A DNA stretch of 64,000 bases from Syntrophorhabdaceae bacterium (lineage in GTDB: Bacteria; Desulfobacterota; Syntrophorhabdia; Syntrophorhabdales; Syntrophorhabdaceae), in the NCBI GenBank assembly GCA_035541755.1, contig DATKMQ010000100.1:24843-88842 (forward strand), written 5' to 3'. Below the pieces are notes generated by a model, which was not told where the DNA came from, did not search any database, and worked only from the letters and a program-made list of their open reading frames with translations. The translations under genes were made by a program, and so were the position numbers. Positions 16,515 to 26,146 of this stretch are shown in pieces. How positions within the stretch are numbered: position 1 is the first letter of the stretch; each line of letters begins with the position of its first letter.

Positions 16515-16593
16515 AGGAGACCTTACCTGTTTCGCGCTTCAAACGGTCACAAGGAACGAATCACGTAAGCGTTTTTCCCGCTGACTGCCGCAG

Positions 16594-17145
16594 CTAAAGC
16601 CGAAACCATAGAGTGCTGCGAAAGGTGAGAAGCGGCTGCCTGTCATCTTTTCCCACCAAAAAGACGGCCCAGCCCTCTGCACTTTCACCTGAAGATATCT
16701 TCTTCCCGAAAAAGGTTGGATCCGGTGGCGCCGCGGACGGGGCATTGTACTCTTTGCCGTCGGAAGAGATGGCTGTAAAGTCTTCCTCACTCAATTCGTA
16801 TACACAATCCCCTGGTTTTGTCCTTGCATAGAACTCAAGGCGTAGACGGGCAAGAACGTATTCGAAACCGACCTCGGGAGTCTCACGCGCGGGCGGAACT
16901 GATTTGATGCGTTTAAGCGCTCCCTCGCCGCGCGCGGTTTCCAGGACAGTGATTTTTACGTCATACGTTTGGTGCGAGTCATACCCGCTCCCGCATGAGA
17001 TGATATCTGCCAGGGTTACTCCGATTGGCGCGGGATTAACCGGAGAATCGCCCGCCGGCAAGGAAGGGCTTTGAGCGTAAAGGCGGCCGGCTAAAATCGG
17101 CACGAGACATATCAAAAATAAGCAAGACAACATCTTCTTTCTCAT
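16594..17145 (-). CDS. Secreted protein with DUF4352-like domain
   Basis: A 183-residue exported protein with a signal peptide (MLSCLFLICLVPILAGRLYA, cleavage before QSPS). The rest resembles the immunoglobulin-like DUF4352 fold: a YVLARLRLEFYARTKPGD strand region, then LSEEDFTAISSDGKEYNAPS and a GWAVFLVGKDD strand near the end. Such domains are typically surface or periplasmic and lack known catalysis. GGAGG precedes the ATG. It lies 89 bases downstream of the selenoprotein gene in the same direction, separated by a hairpin. Confidence 0.65.
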   Translation of the reverse strand: MRKKMLSCLFLICLVPILAGRLYAQSPSLPAGDSPVNPAPIGVTLADIISCGSGYDSHQTYDVKITVLETARGEGALKRIKSVPPARETPEVGFEYVLARLRLEFYARTKPGDCVYELSEEDFTAISSDGKEYNAPSAAPPDPTFFGKKISSGESAEGWAVFLVGKDDRQPLLTFRSTLWFRL

Positions 17146-17187
17146 TTAGCACTTCCTCCGTAGACGGTGCTCTTGGATGCAAAGCAC

Positions 17188-17220
17188 GGGGACAGGAAAC
17201 CCACTGTGCGTTCCTGCCCC
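17188..17220 (-). terminator. Intergenic hairpin after the selenoprotein gene
   Basis: GGGG-A-CAGGAA (17188-17198) pairs with TTCCTG-CCCC (17211-17220), ten base pairs with one bulge and a 12-nt loop. No T run follows on the minus strand, so it is either a processing or attenuation hairpin or an imperfect terminator between the two genes. Confidence 0.45.
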
Positions 17221-17234
17221 CGCGAACTGTCCGA

Positions 17235-19034
17235 TCATTTCCACTTGTCTACCGATGCACTCGTTATATAATCGAAGTTTCCAACATACCAGACAGGAAG
17301 TGTTTCTCCGCCCACTACTATTATGCTGATAGGGTCTTTCAGGATTATGCCGGGAACTTCGTATGGCTTCGGCGGATTATACTTCTTGACCGGAACTATT
17401 GTTTCCGGAGGCAGCTTCAACCACGATGCGAAGGGCTCGGTCCCTGATTTGCCTGCCTGGTAATCTTTGGGATAGGTGACCCAATACTCCCAGACCGGTA
17501 TCATTATGTTGTCCTTGAGCCACTGTTCCAACTGTTCCTTGCTGCCGAAGCCTTCCACGTCTTTCATTCTTTTTGCGGCTGTCGGATCGAGCAGTATGGT
17601 TGCCTTCACCGTGCGATACGGCCCGACGGAATTAAAATCCTGTATCATAAACTTTATCAATTCCGAGTACCGGCATTGCTCAACGGGAGGCGAGCAGCGT
17701 GAATTGGCAAGCGCGTCACCGTAAATCAGATAATGGCCTGAGAAGACGCTTACAACGCTTTCTTCCGCTTTAAACCCTTTCTGGACATGGAAGGGTTTCC
17801 ACCCTTCGGGCAGGCTCTGCTCTTTTTCTGGAAAACAAAGATTGTTGTAGTTCAAATTATTTCCGTGACTGCCCATGTAAACGGACCCGGGTGACCCTGC
17901 ATTACCGAGATTCTTCGAAAGCAATGTCCAGGCTCGTCCGATGACGGCATTGGCCTCATTAAAGGGACCGAGCGCACCTATGCCGGCATTCATGTTGATC
18001 TTGTTGCGGATGGGTCCGTTCACGACTACCATTCTTGCGAACGAAGTTGTTGAGGTGAAGATAGCGGGCACCCCTGTTGACGCTATGGCCAGAATTACGG
18101 GGAAATGCTCCGGTTTGGCCCCTGCCATTACTGCATTGATGGCGACCTTCTCCACCGTGTAGGACCAGAATTCGCGTACCGAAGAGGCCTGCATCTTGCC
18201 TGCCAGTTCATCGGGCCTGTGACTCGTTCCTTTGAGCATGGCCCGTACTCTCTCTTCCGTGGGAAGCACGATGGGAAGTCCATCTGTAAAGCCGTTTGCA
18301 TAGAAGAGGCGCTGGAGTCTTTCTTCCGTATCCGGACCGATGAGTCTTGAGCGTACCGGTCTCTGTATAAATCCCGTTTTCTTTTCCTCATCTGTCAAGG
18401 GTGAGGTAAGCGCAGAGACAAGCTCCTGAACGATGGGCCTACCCGTGACCGGATCATTGCCCGACAAATACTCCCGGCATGTGGCTGCCGGTATATTGGC
18501 AATCGGGTGAGGGGTAAAAACGAATCTCTGGCCGGGCATCCCCTTGTCCAGGGCAAAACCCTTTACAACATCTTCAAAGGCGAAAGTCATAACAGGTGCA
18601 GTAGGCACCCCCATTTTCTCAAGTTTCCAACAGTGCTCGACGACCGCCGGCGCACAGGTACTTCAGTGGCCGATGGCGAGTATGGCCGCATGGCCCTTCT
18701 CCTTGATTTCGGCCCACAACTTGGGATCGTCATCAAAGTAAGCCCCTCTCTTGTCCCTAAGTATCCAGTTGGTCTGAGGGAATTTCTGGGAAAGGAGTTT
18801 TTGCATCTCCTCAAGGAAAGGTTTAGTTCCGGGAAACTGGGTGTCTACGATGTAGACGGTTTTACCGGTCAAGGTATCGAGACGGGGCGCCATGGGTACT
18901 CTCGGTATGGGCGGAGGCGTCCCCAAAGGGTCCAACACCATGATCTTGCCTTCTTGCGCATGGGATACGGGCGAGAAGGGCAGACTCGCCGCCAAGAAAA
19001 ACCCCATGAGCAACAGATTCACCAACTTCTTCAT
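17235..19034 (-). CDS. Exported UGSC-family selenoprotein (in-frame UGA read as Sec124)
   Basis: Two same-frame halves (19034-18663 and 18662-17235) are separated only by TGA at 18663-18665. Read through, they give 599 residues. Residues 1-27 are a signal peptide. The first domain runs GKTVYIVDTQFPGTKPFLEE ... AAILAIGH, then Sec124-S-T-C127, then KLEKMGVPTAPVMTFAFE; this is the UGSC domain layout (GxGDUGSC, helix, GIPTV) with the motif as USTC. The second domain has NGFTDGLPIVLPTEERVRAM, TVEKVAINAVMAGAKPEHFP and VNGPIRNKINMNAGIGALGP, as in UGSC-linked proteins. A SECIS-like hairpin follows the UGA. AGGAGG precedes the ATG. Likely a periplasmic thiol/selenol redox protein; the alternative is a nonsense mutation. 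Confidence 0.85.
18631..18657 (-). promoter_or_regulatory. SECIS-like hairpin downstream of the UGA codon
   Basis: On the minus strand CTGTGC pairs with GCACTG (one mismatch) and, above a small internal loop, CGGC pairs with GTCG, leaving an apical GGTC tetraloop. The loop begins 17 bases after the UGA. Bacterial SECIS elements such as that of E. coli fdhF have an apical GGUCU loop 18 bases after the UGA, so both position and loop sequence fit SelB recognition. Confidence 0.75.
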
Positions 19035-19377
19035 AGGCCTCCTCCTAGTTTTAAGTTTATTGAAACGCTCTGGATCTTTGTATCGTTCTACCGGAATTGT
19101 GAATCAGCATGGGCCCTCCACTTTCTGAAGGATCGTCGAACGGACTCGGGTTAAAGTTCTGTGCTTTAGATGCCGCGATTTGAAATTCCTATGTTGCAGT
19201 CGAACCTCAATATCCTCTGGAGCGATCAATTCAAGCTCAGAACCGTATAGTCTATTTTTCCTATTTTCCTACTTTTGCGAAGTGGTTGCAAATATTTTTT
19301 TGTGGCCGCCTCTTGAGCTTTGGCGAGAAAGGCGCACCCGGTGAGGCGCTTTTGATTTAAAGAAAGACCCTATTGGC
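19035..19377. other. Upstream region of the selenoprotein gene with a shared spaced motif
   Basis: 343 bases. The AGGAGG of the selenoprotein gene is at the left end. Around 19258-19294 lies TTCCTATTTT overlapping TTCCTACTTT, then ten bases and TTGCAAATA (19286-19294). This spaced motif recurs at 8756 and 35733. Further right GGCGCACCCGG and TTTTGATTTAAAG are also echoed near 35815-35840. No promoter close to consensus was identified. Confidence 0.5.
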
Positions 19378-19701
19378 TTAGCCTTCGCTTTTCCCTCTTA
19401 ACAGCCGATACAACTGAGTTGCGAAGCGTTCCCGGGCCGAGGACCCTTTGTCACGATCGGCGAAGTCCCCTTCGTGAAAATGGATAAGAAAATCCCTCAG
19501 GTGGTCCTGCTTTCTGACCCAACTCAAAAGCCTCGAAAAGTCCTCCTCCTGCGAAAAATCATTGTTTCCTAGGATAAAGCCTTTACATTTATTGCACACG
19601 TATGCCTCGAGGGAATAGGTGTTTACGGGTTTGTCCGGATCAAAATCATGCCAGCACCAGCCCATGGCTTCGGTAAGAAATCTATCCCTTTCCTCGTCCA
19701 T
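19378..19701 (-). CDS. Small phage-ABA-sandwich-like protein
   Basis: A 107-residue protein when started at the ATG at 19701, which has GGAGG eight bases upstream; the longer frame to 19794 adds residues without a ribosome binding site. The motif DRFLTEAMGWCWHDFD, a CNKC pair and DFSQEEDFSRLLSWVRKQDH are characteristic of a small domain found mostly in phages and plasmids (the phage ABA sandwich type). No other phage genes lie nearby, so it is either a relic of mobile DNA or a domesticated copy. Function unknown. Confidence 0.6.
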   Translation of the reverse strand: MDEERDRFLTEAMGWCWHDFDPDKPVNTYSLEAYVCNKCKGFILGNNDFSQEEDFSRLLSWVRKQDHLRDFLIHFHEGDFADRDKGSSARERFATQLYRLLRGKSEG

Positions 19702-19972
19702 ATCTGCCACCTCCGGCTTCACTATACCATGGAACGGCCCGGATCTTCGACTGATTGAGCTGGAAGTAAGTAATGCTTGAGGTTGACCCCGCAACCGAGG
19801 CGGGATAGCTTATGCCGTCCCAAAGATGCATTGGTGTATGCGTCCGATTAGAAAAGGATTGACGATTCGATTAGGTGTGATAGTATAGATTCATAAAAAC
19901 GCATACATATGACTAGTGTGGTAAAAGCCATGCCCGACGGTTCAATAGATTTGACCAAAAGGAGGTATACCC

Positions 19973-20440
19973 ATGATGAAATACTATGTATTTGTTGGTA
20001 CGATCAGGCAGTGTTCTAACGCTGCAATGAATCATAAGGTTGTCTCGTTTACTATCGAGATAGATTTCGACAGTGACGTGCACAATGCGCCCAATTACCG
20101 TTCTTTTCATGCGGACTACGTAAGTGGGCCTGCCTTTGAGAAGGACTACAACATCCCTCAGGGGATAGATAAACACGGATATGACATGGCTCAGGCTGAT
20201 CCATATGGCGCCCATGGCAGTATATTCTGTGCACCCAATGTGGGTGACGATTACGGGGACTCGCGGCTGGTGCTTTGGTCCACAAAAAAAATGGTGTCTC
20301 AATGGGCTGTGGGCGAGCTCGTGCAGGGCCATCAATTTGGGGGTGCACTCAACCCCACTATAGAATACGACCTGACGCTCGTCTGTGTCACTTCTCTACC
20401 ATCGACGTTATCACCCCCGAGCGGGTTGCACGTCAAATAG
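19973..20440 (+). CDS. Uncharacterised 155-residue protein
   Basis: A strong AGGAGG (19960-19965) sits seven bases before the ATG, making translation likely. The product is soluble, rich in Asp, His and Tyr, with YYVFVGTIRQCSN at the start and IDKHGYDMAQADPYGAHGS in the middle; I do not recognise a family. The last 15 residues (SLPSTLSPPSGLHVK) look unlike the rest and could follow a frameshift. No neighbour suggests a role. Confidence 0.5.
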   Translation: MMKYYVFVGTIRQCSNAAMNHKVVSFTIEIDFDSDVHNAPNYRSFHADYVSGPAFEKDYNIPQGIDKHGYDMAQADPYGAHGSIFCAPNVGDDYGDSRLVLWSTKKMVSQWAVGELVQGHQFGGALNPTIEYDLTLVCVTSLPSTLSPPSGLHVK

Positions 20441-20805
20441 ATGATGCTGGATTGTCAGGAATGACATTCTCAAGCGGGCCCTCGTGAAGAGTCTCTCGTG
20501 CCTGGTGAAAGAGCTATACGGCGTCCCTAACGGACGCCAGGACGCCTCCGATATTCTGCATACGGTTGTGACGCCAGGACTTCTCGTGCGCATGAGATAT
20601 GCCCCGACCGCAGGACGCCTCCACCGCCTACTGCTGACGACCGATATATCTTGACTAATCATGGTTGTCGTACGTATGATTACTGAGTCGGCCGCGCAGC
20701 GGACAAGACCCAATCAGGATGGAATGCTCGGCGTAAATTCGGTCCATCGGCCCCTGCCGCTAAAGAAACGTATGCACGATCCAGCATAACCTTAAGAGGC
20801 CCATA
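20441..20805. other. Non-coding region with a hairpin and a 12-bp direct repeat
   Basis: 365 bases without a convincing gene. GGCGTCC-CTAAC-GGACGCC (20520-20538) is a perfect 7-bp hairpin. CAGGACGCCTCC occurs twice in direct orientation (20538-20549 and 20611-20622). AAGAGG at the right end is the ribosome binding site of the next gene. The rest shows nothing recognisable. Confidence 0.4.
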
Positions 20806-21024
20806 ATGGATGAAAAACTGTCATGTCCCATATCAAAGGCTGCATGTATCGAATGTGGGCTTTTCAGAGGCCGACACGTACATTGTTCATTTTTCAAGAG
20901 GAATATCGAAACAGATATTCCTCACAAAGAGATCGAGCGTCGCCGTAGGGAGGCCGAAAAAGAGTTAACAGCGGAAGGGGTTTGGGACATAGTGAAGACG
21001 CCCAAGAAGACCCCCAAGGACTGA
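20806..21024 (+). CDS. Small cysteine-rich protein
   Basis: A 72-residue protein starting MDEKLSCPISKAACIECG, followed by LFRGRHVHCSFFKRN. The C-x6-C-x2-C-x8-C pattern around an RGRH turn is a small metal- or disulfide-binding knuckle that I recall from short proteins of sulfate-reducing and syntrophic Deltaproteobacteria; no function is known. The C-terminal half is a charged helix ending in a KTPKKTPKD tail. AAGAGG precedes the ATG by eight bases. Confidence 0.6.
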   Translation: MDEKLSCPISKAACIECGLFRGRHVHCSFFKRNIETDIPHKEIERRRREAEKELTAEGVWDIVKTPKKTPKD

Positions 21025-21054
21025 CTTCAAACGGCGTGCTGATTATGGAAGAAT

Positions 21055-22269
21055 CTATTTAGGGAGCTTAAACCCGCTTACCGCCTGTTCCAAAGCTATG
21101 GAGAGCTTGGCAAGCTCCGTGGCCGCCTCTGACGTCTGCCCGGAGCTTGCAGAGGTCTCTCTGGAAACAGATGCGATCTGCTCTATGTCCCTGTTTATTT
21201 CCTCGGATGTGGCGCTCATCTGTTCGGTGGCAGACGCTATCTGCTGGGACATGGCAAGAAGCTCGTTGACCCGCTCGACAATATCGTTGAGAGAATTACC
21301 CCCTTCAATCGAAAGTTGAACACCTGCCTCGGCCTTTCTTGTGGCATTTTCCATGGCAACGATGGCGTTCTTCACTCCGTCCTGTATTGCCTTGATCATG
21401 GTGCCAATTTCCGATGTCGCGTTGGCCGTTCTCTCGGCCAGTTTTCTGACTTCATCGGCGACAACGGCAAATCCCCTGCCCTGTTCTCCGGCCCGGGCCG
21501 CTTCGATTGCCGCATTCAGGGCGAGAAGATTGGTCTGGTCAGCAATATCGTTTATGACGTTGACGATTTCACCTATTTGGTTGGAACGGTCTCCGAGAGT
21601 TTTGATGAATGTGGAGGTTTCGTCCACGGTCTCGGCAATCTCCCTCACCTCCCTCACCGAATTGCCCACTATTTCCTGCCCGCCCTTGGCCACTTTCGCT
21701 GTCTCAGAAGCGGACTCTGCGATGTTGCCTGTGTTTCGCGCTATGTCAAGGATGGTCTGAGACATTTCCTCGGATGAGGTGGCAACCTGCGATGTCCTCT
21801 CCATTTGCAAAAGGGAGCCCTTGGACATCTGCTCTGCGCTGGCGCTCAATTGGTTTCCGGCTGACGAAATGTTGGCCGCCACGGATTTGACGTTCCCGAT
21901 GATTTGCCTCCATCGTTCAATGAGTCCCTTGATTTCCACCATGTCCTTACCGAGCTCGTCCTTCCTGTTTACTCTGACGTCAATGGTAAGGTCTCCGCTG
22001 CCCAACAGATGATGCAGAGCGTTGAGTCTGCCTATGGGTGCTGTAATGCTGCGGACAAGCATGAAGGAGAAAAGACATCCGACGGTGATCCATCCCGCCA
22101 GGCTCACGACGATAATGAGCCAGGCACCCACGCTCAAATCAGGCATGGGGATTTTATCGATGCCGCGTATGCCCGCAGATACGACGAGCCAGAGAAGGAC
22201 CGTTATCAGCATGAAGAACCCGAACCCGCCTGTCAGACGTAGGCCTATTCTGATATCCTTGAGTTTCAT
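21055..22269 (-). CDS. Methyl-accepting chemotaxis protein without a sensor domain
   Basis: A 404-residue receptor. Two transmembrane helices near the N terminus ([19 protein letters not shown] and [20 protein letters not shown]) are separated by only about 15 residues, so there is no periplasmic ligand domain. A HAMP-like linker follows, then the signalling hairpin with [20 protein letters not shown] and [20 protein letters not shown]. The C terminus is SGFKLPK, without a CheR/CheB tether pentapeptide. I start at the ATG at 22269 (AAGGGG upstream); the 48 codons before it are not homologous. It lies downstream of the multi-PAS kinase on the same strand. It may sense through the membrane or respond to cytoplasmic state. 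Confidence 0.85.
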   Translation of the reverse strand: MKLKDIRIGLRLTGGFGFFMLITVLLWLVVSAGIRGIDKIPMPDLSVGAWLIIVVSLAGWITVGCLFSFMLVRSITAPIGRLNALHHLLGSGDLTIDVRVNRKDELGKDMVEIKGLIERWRQIIGNVKSVAANISSAGNQLSASAEQMSKGSLLQMERTSQVATSSEEMSQTILDIARNTGNIAESASETAKVAKGGQEIVGNSVREVREIAETVDETSTFIKTLGDRSNQIGEIVNVINDIADQTNLLALNAAIEAARAGEQGRGFAVVADEVRKLAERTANATSEIGTMIKAIQDGVKNAIVAMENATRKAEAGVQLSIEGGNSLNDIVERVNELLAMSQQIASATEQMSATSEEINRDIEQIASVSRETSASSGQTSEAATELAKLSIALEQAVSGFKLPK

Positions 22270-22402
22270 TGTGGTATATCCCCTTTTTACAATATATCGT
22301 TCAAACGCCCGCCTTCTTAAGCAGATATCCCTTGAGGCCGGCGCACCTCCGTCTCTTTCCGGATACCATGCCGCTTCACACCAATGCTCGGCGTGGGTTG
22401 TT

Positions 22403-25400
22403 TCATCGATCAAGTATTGTTCTTATTTTCGAAAGCAGATCATCGGGCACGATCGGTTTCTGTATGAAGTTGTATTCTTTTTCAAGGATCCCCTTGTCGA
22501 TGACCACATCTCCCGTGTATCCGCTCGTGAAAAGAACCTTGAGATCCGCCTTTACCCTCCTCATTTCTTCGTATGCCTCCTTCCCATTTTTTCGAGGCAT
22601 AACCACATCGAGAAAAGCAAGCGCGATGGCGTCTTTGTTCTCCATGAATTTCTCCACCGCGTTTTCTCCGTCGGTCGCTTCTATGACCGTATATCCAGCC
22701 TGAGACAGAATTGTCCTGGTGAGATTTCGCACCATCACCTCATCTTCAGCCACGAGGATCGTCTCTGTGCCGCCCTCAACGGCCGGAGATTTTACCTCTT
22801 TTTCCTGAGCGGCGGCCTTGACGGAGGGGATATATATATTGAATGATGTTCCTACTTCAGGCTCACTGTACACAGTAATGTACCCGTGGTGCTGCTTCAC
22901 AATCCCGTAAACTATGGAGAGGCCGAGCCCTGTTCCTTTGCCCACCTCTTTTGTGGTAAAGAAGGGCTCAAAGATCTTTTCGACGGTCTTTGCATTCATT
23001 CCGAAGCCTGTATCGCCAACGCTGATTAAAGCGTACAATCCAGGTTCGCCATATCCGTGCTGTTGCAGAAATGTTCTGTTCAATTCGACTTCCCGTAATT
23101 CGATTGTCAGCTTACCACCATGCGGCATAGCATCCCGCGCGTTTGTGGCGAGGTTGAGGAGTATCTGGTCCATTTGAGAAATATCTGCCATGACGGTCAC
23201 ATTCTTCTCCGACGGAATAAGCTTGAGCTCGATATCCTCCGTTAGCAGCCGTCTCAAAAGCCTCTCCATGCTGTCGAGAATTGTATTGATCTTGATGGGT
23301 TTCAGCTCAATAATCTGTCTACGGCTGAAGGCGAGAAGATTCTGAGTGAGGTTTGCCGCCTTTTCTGACGATGACAGCATGTGCCCGACATAGACTCTCA
23401 ACGGATCATCTTTGCCCATCTGCATCTGGAGCAGATTTCCATAACCGATGATGGCCGTGAGAATGTTGTTAAAGTCATGGGCGATACCCCCGGCGAGGGT
23501 TCCTATGGCCTCCATCTTCTGCGCCTGGAAAAGCTGAGTTTCAAGCACCTTCTCTTTGGTAATATCTATGACGGAGACCATGGCTGCCGGTCGACCGTTA
23601 TAAACCGTTGTGCTCCCGAGGGCCTTGAGGGTGACAATACGGCCATCTTTTCGTATGGCCTTGAGATCATATTCGATGCGGGCCGTCTCGTCTGCCAGAC
23701 GCTTTCTCACATTTTCCTCAACCATTTTCAAATCATCAGGATGAACGAAATCGCTGGGCCCCATTTTTCCGGCAAGCTCCTCCCGCGTGTATCCGTGGAT
23801 CTCACAAAACCTCTTGTTCGCAAAGTGATAAACATTATCCTGTACGATGGCAACGCCGACGAGGGAGTTTTCTACGACATTACGGTAATTAATCTCCGAC
23901 TCTCGAAGCGCTTCTTCAATGAGCTTTCGTTCGGTCACATCAATGATTGTGCCTATTGACGCGGGCCTACCCTCAAACATCGTATGAGAACTGTGGACCT
24001 CGATGTATCTTGTCCCCTGCGTTGGTGTGATGATTCTGAATTCGTGACCGGAAGAAACTGGCGGGCCTGATGATCCTGCCGCAGCGCCTTGTTCGAGGGG
24101 AGGGACGGGTTCCAGAAATACAAAGTCCTGCGAAGTCTTCCCGCCTATAATCTCGTCCACGGAGTAACCGCATATTTGAGCGAATTTGTTGTTTATGTAT
24201 TTGAAGGCGTTATCCTGAATGATGTAGATGCCCGCAGGTGATTTCTCGGCCAGATCCCTGAATTTGTTTTCCGATTCATGGAGTGCTTCCTCGGCTGCCT
24301 TTCGTTCTGTGATGTCACGGATATTTGCCACCATCGATTGAATACCCGGTTCATCAAGCAGGTTGCTCATGGTCCGCTCAGTCCAGCGCCAGTTTCCGTC
24401 TTTGTGGCGGAGCCTGCACACGGTTGTGATGGTCTCGCCGGGACGAATGCTCAACCGGGCTCTTTCCGTTGAAAGCAAGTCGTCTGGATGCACAAGCTCG
24501 GATCGATCAAGAGACAGATACTCCTCTGCAGAATACCCGAGGACCCTGGTGACCGCTGGTGACACATAGGTGCGCTCACTGTTTCTATCATAGAGAATAA
24601 TGACTTCAGATGATTTTTCCACCAGGGCGCGGAACCGTTCCTCGCTCTGTTTCAGTGCTTTTTCCGCCCGCTTGCGTTCGGTAATGTCCCTCAGATAGGC
24701 GAGAACCATGGGTTCGCCCCGATAGACTGTTTCTGTGGTAGAAGCCTCGACAGAAATCACGGTTCCATCCTTTTTCATTCCTTTATATTCGTATCGATCG
24801 GGAACTGGTCTTCCCTCACGTCTTCTCGCCCCGTACCCAAGAATCCTTGCACGATCCTCAGGGTGGACTACAACGAGCGGAGATTCTCCGATGATTTCTT
24901 TCGGTTTATCGTAGCCGAACATTTCCAGGAATTTTTGATTCACATAGATGTATTGATCCTGAGCGGTAATCGCTACCCCGTCATTTGAGTGCTCTATCGC
25001 GGTTCTGTACCGTTCCTCAGACTCGAGGAGTTTTTTCTCCGCCTCCTTTTGTTCCGTGACATCTATTACCGTGCTGACAGCTCCCCCCAAGGGATCACCC
25101 GGGTCTATAGGGGCGAGACTGAGATGAATATCGCGTACGGCCCCATCCTTGCGGACCCAGGTGGTATCAGCCTCAGCAGTAACCCCTCTTCTGATCTTTT
25201 CTCCGATGATTGCGCCCACACGAGCGAATTCTTCTTCGGTAGGATAGAAGATTCTCGGGCTTGCGTCCGCAAGATCCTCGAGAGAATATCCCGTAATAGC
25301 GGTCATTCTCTGATTCATCAGGGTGATTCTTCTGTCCGAAGAGATAAACATGATACCCACCGGAGAGGCTAAGAAGATGGATCTCAGGGTGGATTCACTT

Positions 25401-25630
25401 TTGGTCAAAGCCTCGCTTGCTTGAGCAGCCACCAGTATCCCCTGTTCGGACTTATTTTGGATTATGGCCTCTTGCGTCTGTTGCTTGCCGGTTTGCTCCG
25501 TTGCGAGCGGTTGAACACTTTTTTGCCCCGTGCCGTGCCCTCCTTTGGATGATTTGCCCTTGTGGCTTTGTACCCTCACGGGGTTTGTCACACCGTCGGA
25601 GCGTTTTCTATCGGTCAGTCGGTCACTCAT
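22403..25630 (-). CDS. Hybrid histidine kinase with five PAS domains and a C-terminal receiver
   Basis: A 1075-residue soluble kinase with no membrane span. After a charged N terminus come five PAS/PAC units, each closing with a [19 protein letters not shown] or [16 protein letters not shown] sequence. The HisKA helix has [20 protein letters not shown] with the phosphoacceptor His. The ATPase domain shows [39 protein letters not shown]. The receiver (about 955-1070) has [16 protein letters not shown] with the phospho-Asp, TSGY and KP. It is an intracellular sensor, perhaps of redox or small aromatics, and may signal through an unlinked phosphotransfer protein. The start at 25630 follows an AT-rich stretch without a clear Shine-Dalgarno. 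Confidence 0.9.
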   Translation of the reverse strand: MSDRLTDRKRSDGVTNPVRVQSHKGKSSKGGHGTGQKSVQPLATEQTGKQQTQEAIIQNKSEQGILVAAQASEALTKSESTLRSIFLASPVGIMFISSDRRITLMNQRMTAITGYSLEDLADASPRIFYPTEEEFARVGAIIGEKIRRGVTAEADTTWVRKDGAVRDIHLSLAPIDPGDPLGGAVSTVIDVTEQKEAEKKLLESEERYRTAIEHSNDGVAITAQDQYIYVNQKFLEMFGYDKPKEIIGESPLVVVHPEDRARILGYGARRREGRPVPDRYEYKGMKKDGTVISVEASTTETVYRGEPMVLAYLRDITERKRAEKALKQSEERFRALVEKSSEVIILYDRNSERTYVSPAVTRVLGYSAEEYLSLDRSELVHPDDLLSTERARLSIRPGETITTVCRLRHKDGNWRWTERTMSNLLDEPGIQSMVANIRDITERKAAEEALHESENKFRDLAEKSPAGIYIIQDNAFKYINNKFAQICGYSVDEIIGGKTSQDFVFLEPVPPLEQGAAAGSSGPPVSSGHEFRIITPTQGTRYIEVHSSHTMFEGRPASIGTIIDVTERKLIEEALRESEINYRNVVENSLVGVAIVQDNVYHFANKRFCEIHGYTREELAGKMGPSDFVHPDDLKMVEENVRKRLADETARIEYDLKAIRKDGRIVTLKALGSTTVYNGRPAAMVSVIDITKEKVLETQLFQAQKMEAIGTLAGGIAHDFNNILTAIIGYGNLLQMQMGKDDPLRVYVGHMLSSSEKAANLTQNLLAFSRRQIIELKPIKINTILDSMERLLRRLLTEDIELKLIPSEKNVTVMADISQMDQILLNLATNARDAMPHGGKLTIELREVELNRTFLQQHGYGEPGLYALISVGDTGFGMNAKTVEKIFEPFFTTKEVGKGTGLGLSIVYGIVKQHHGYITVYSEPEVGTSFNIYIPSVKAAAQEKEVKSPAVEGGTETILVAEDEVMVRNLTRTILSQAGYTVIEATDGENAVEKFMENKDAIALAFLDVVMPRKNGKEAYEEMRRVKADLKVLFTSGYTGDVVIDKGILEKEYNFIQKPIVPDDLLSKIRTILDR

Positions 25631-26146
25631 TTCTGGACTGTCTTATATATTACACTATATTTTCGAATAAAAGGAGCGCTTCTTAAGGAGAAATCCTTCC
25701 GTACTCCCAAAGATGCAAATCCGCCCGATATGAAAGGTTCGAATCGATGCTTTTGCTCCTAAGAAGGGACTTGTTTCCCCGGGCATATGGCGTCGCATAG
25801 GTCCTCTTGACAGCTTCCGGAAACTGCACTAAGGATATCTTAACAGTAAGGCGCGAGAGGTGGTTTCTTGAGGACGCTAGCGGGTTTCAGTTTCGACGTT
25901 GTTTCAAATGACAGGCGTTATGGCGCACATAATTACAAACACGCGAAACAACTTCTCACGGATTGAGTAGCGAAAGCCGCCGATATGAAGACCCTTCGCT
26001 TTTCTCCCTCCGGGGCGGCTTCAGAGTTCGTTCAGAGCTAAGAAGCCGCCCTTCCCATAACCTGACGGTGAGCATGATCCGAGGCGCTTTCTTTCGTCCG
26101 TACAGCTCTTGACATGCCCACTGGTATACCGCATACTTTAAAGCCC
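25631..26146. other. Divergent intergenic region upstream of the helicase gene
   Basis: 516 bases between the kinase gene (minus) and the helicase gene (plus). A 9-bp inverted repeat, GGGCGGCTT (26013-26021) and AAGCCGCCC (26043-26051), encloses a loop with CAGAG repeated directly. It has no T run and is not a typical terminator. The helicase promoter is at 26109-26137. No tRNA or small gene was found in the remainder. Confidence 0.45.
26109..26137 (+). promoter_or_regulatory. Promoter of the helicase gene
   Basis: TTGACA (26109-26114), 17 bp, CATACT (26132-26137). The ATG at 26147 lies nine bases beyond and lacks a Shine-Dalgarno, so a leaderless transcript is predicted. The alternative upstream start at 26114 would fall inside the -35 box and is rejected. 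Confidence 0.6.

Noticed and set aside
18507..19154. 215-residue plus-strand ORF
   Set aside because: Antisense across the UGA of the selenoprotein gene; no recognisable features.
19378..20440. Prophage or mobile island
   Set aside because: One small phage-like domain protein only; no integrase, capsid, tail or attachment repeats nearby.
20411..20713. 100-residue minus-strand ORF
   Set aside because: No Shine-Dalgarno, no domain, and composition unlike neighbouring genes.
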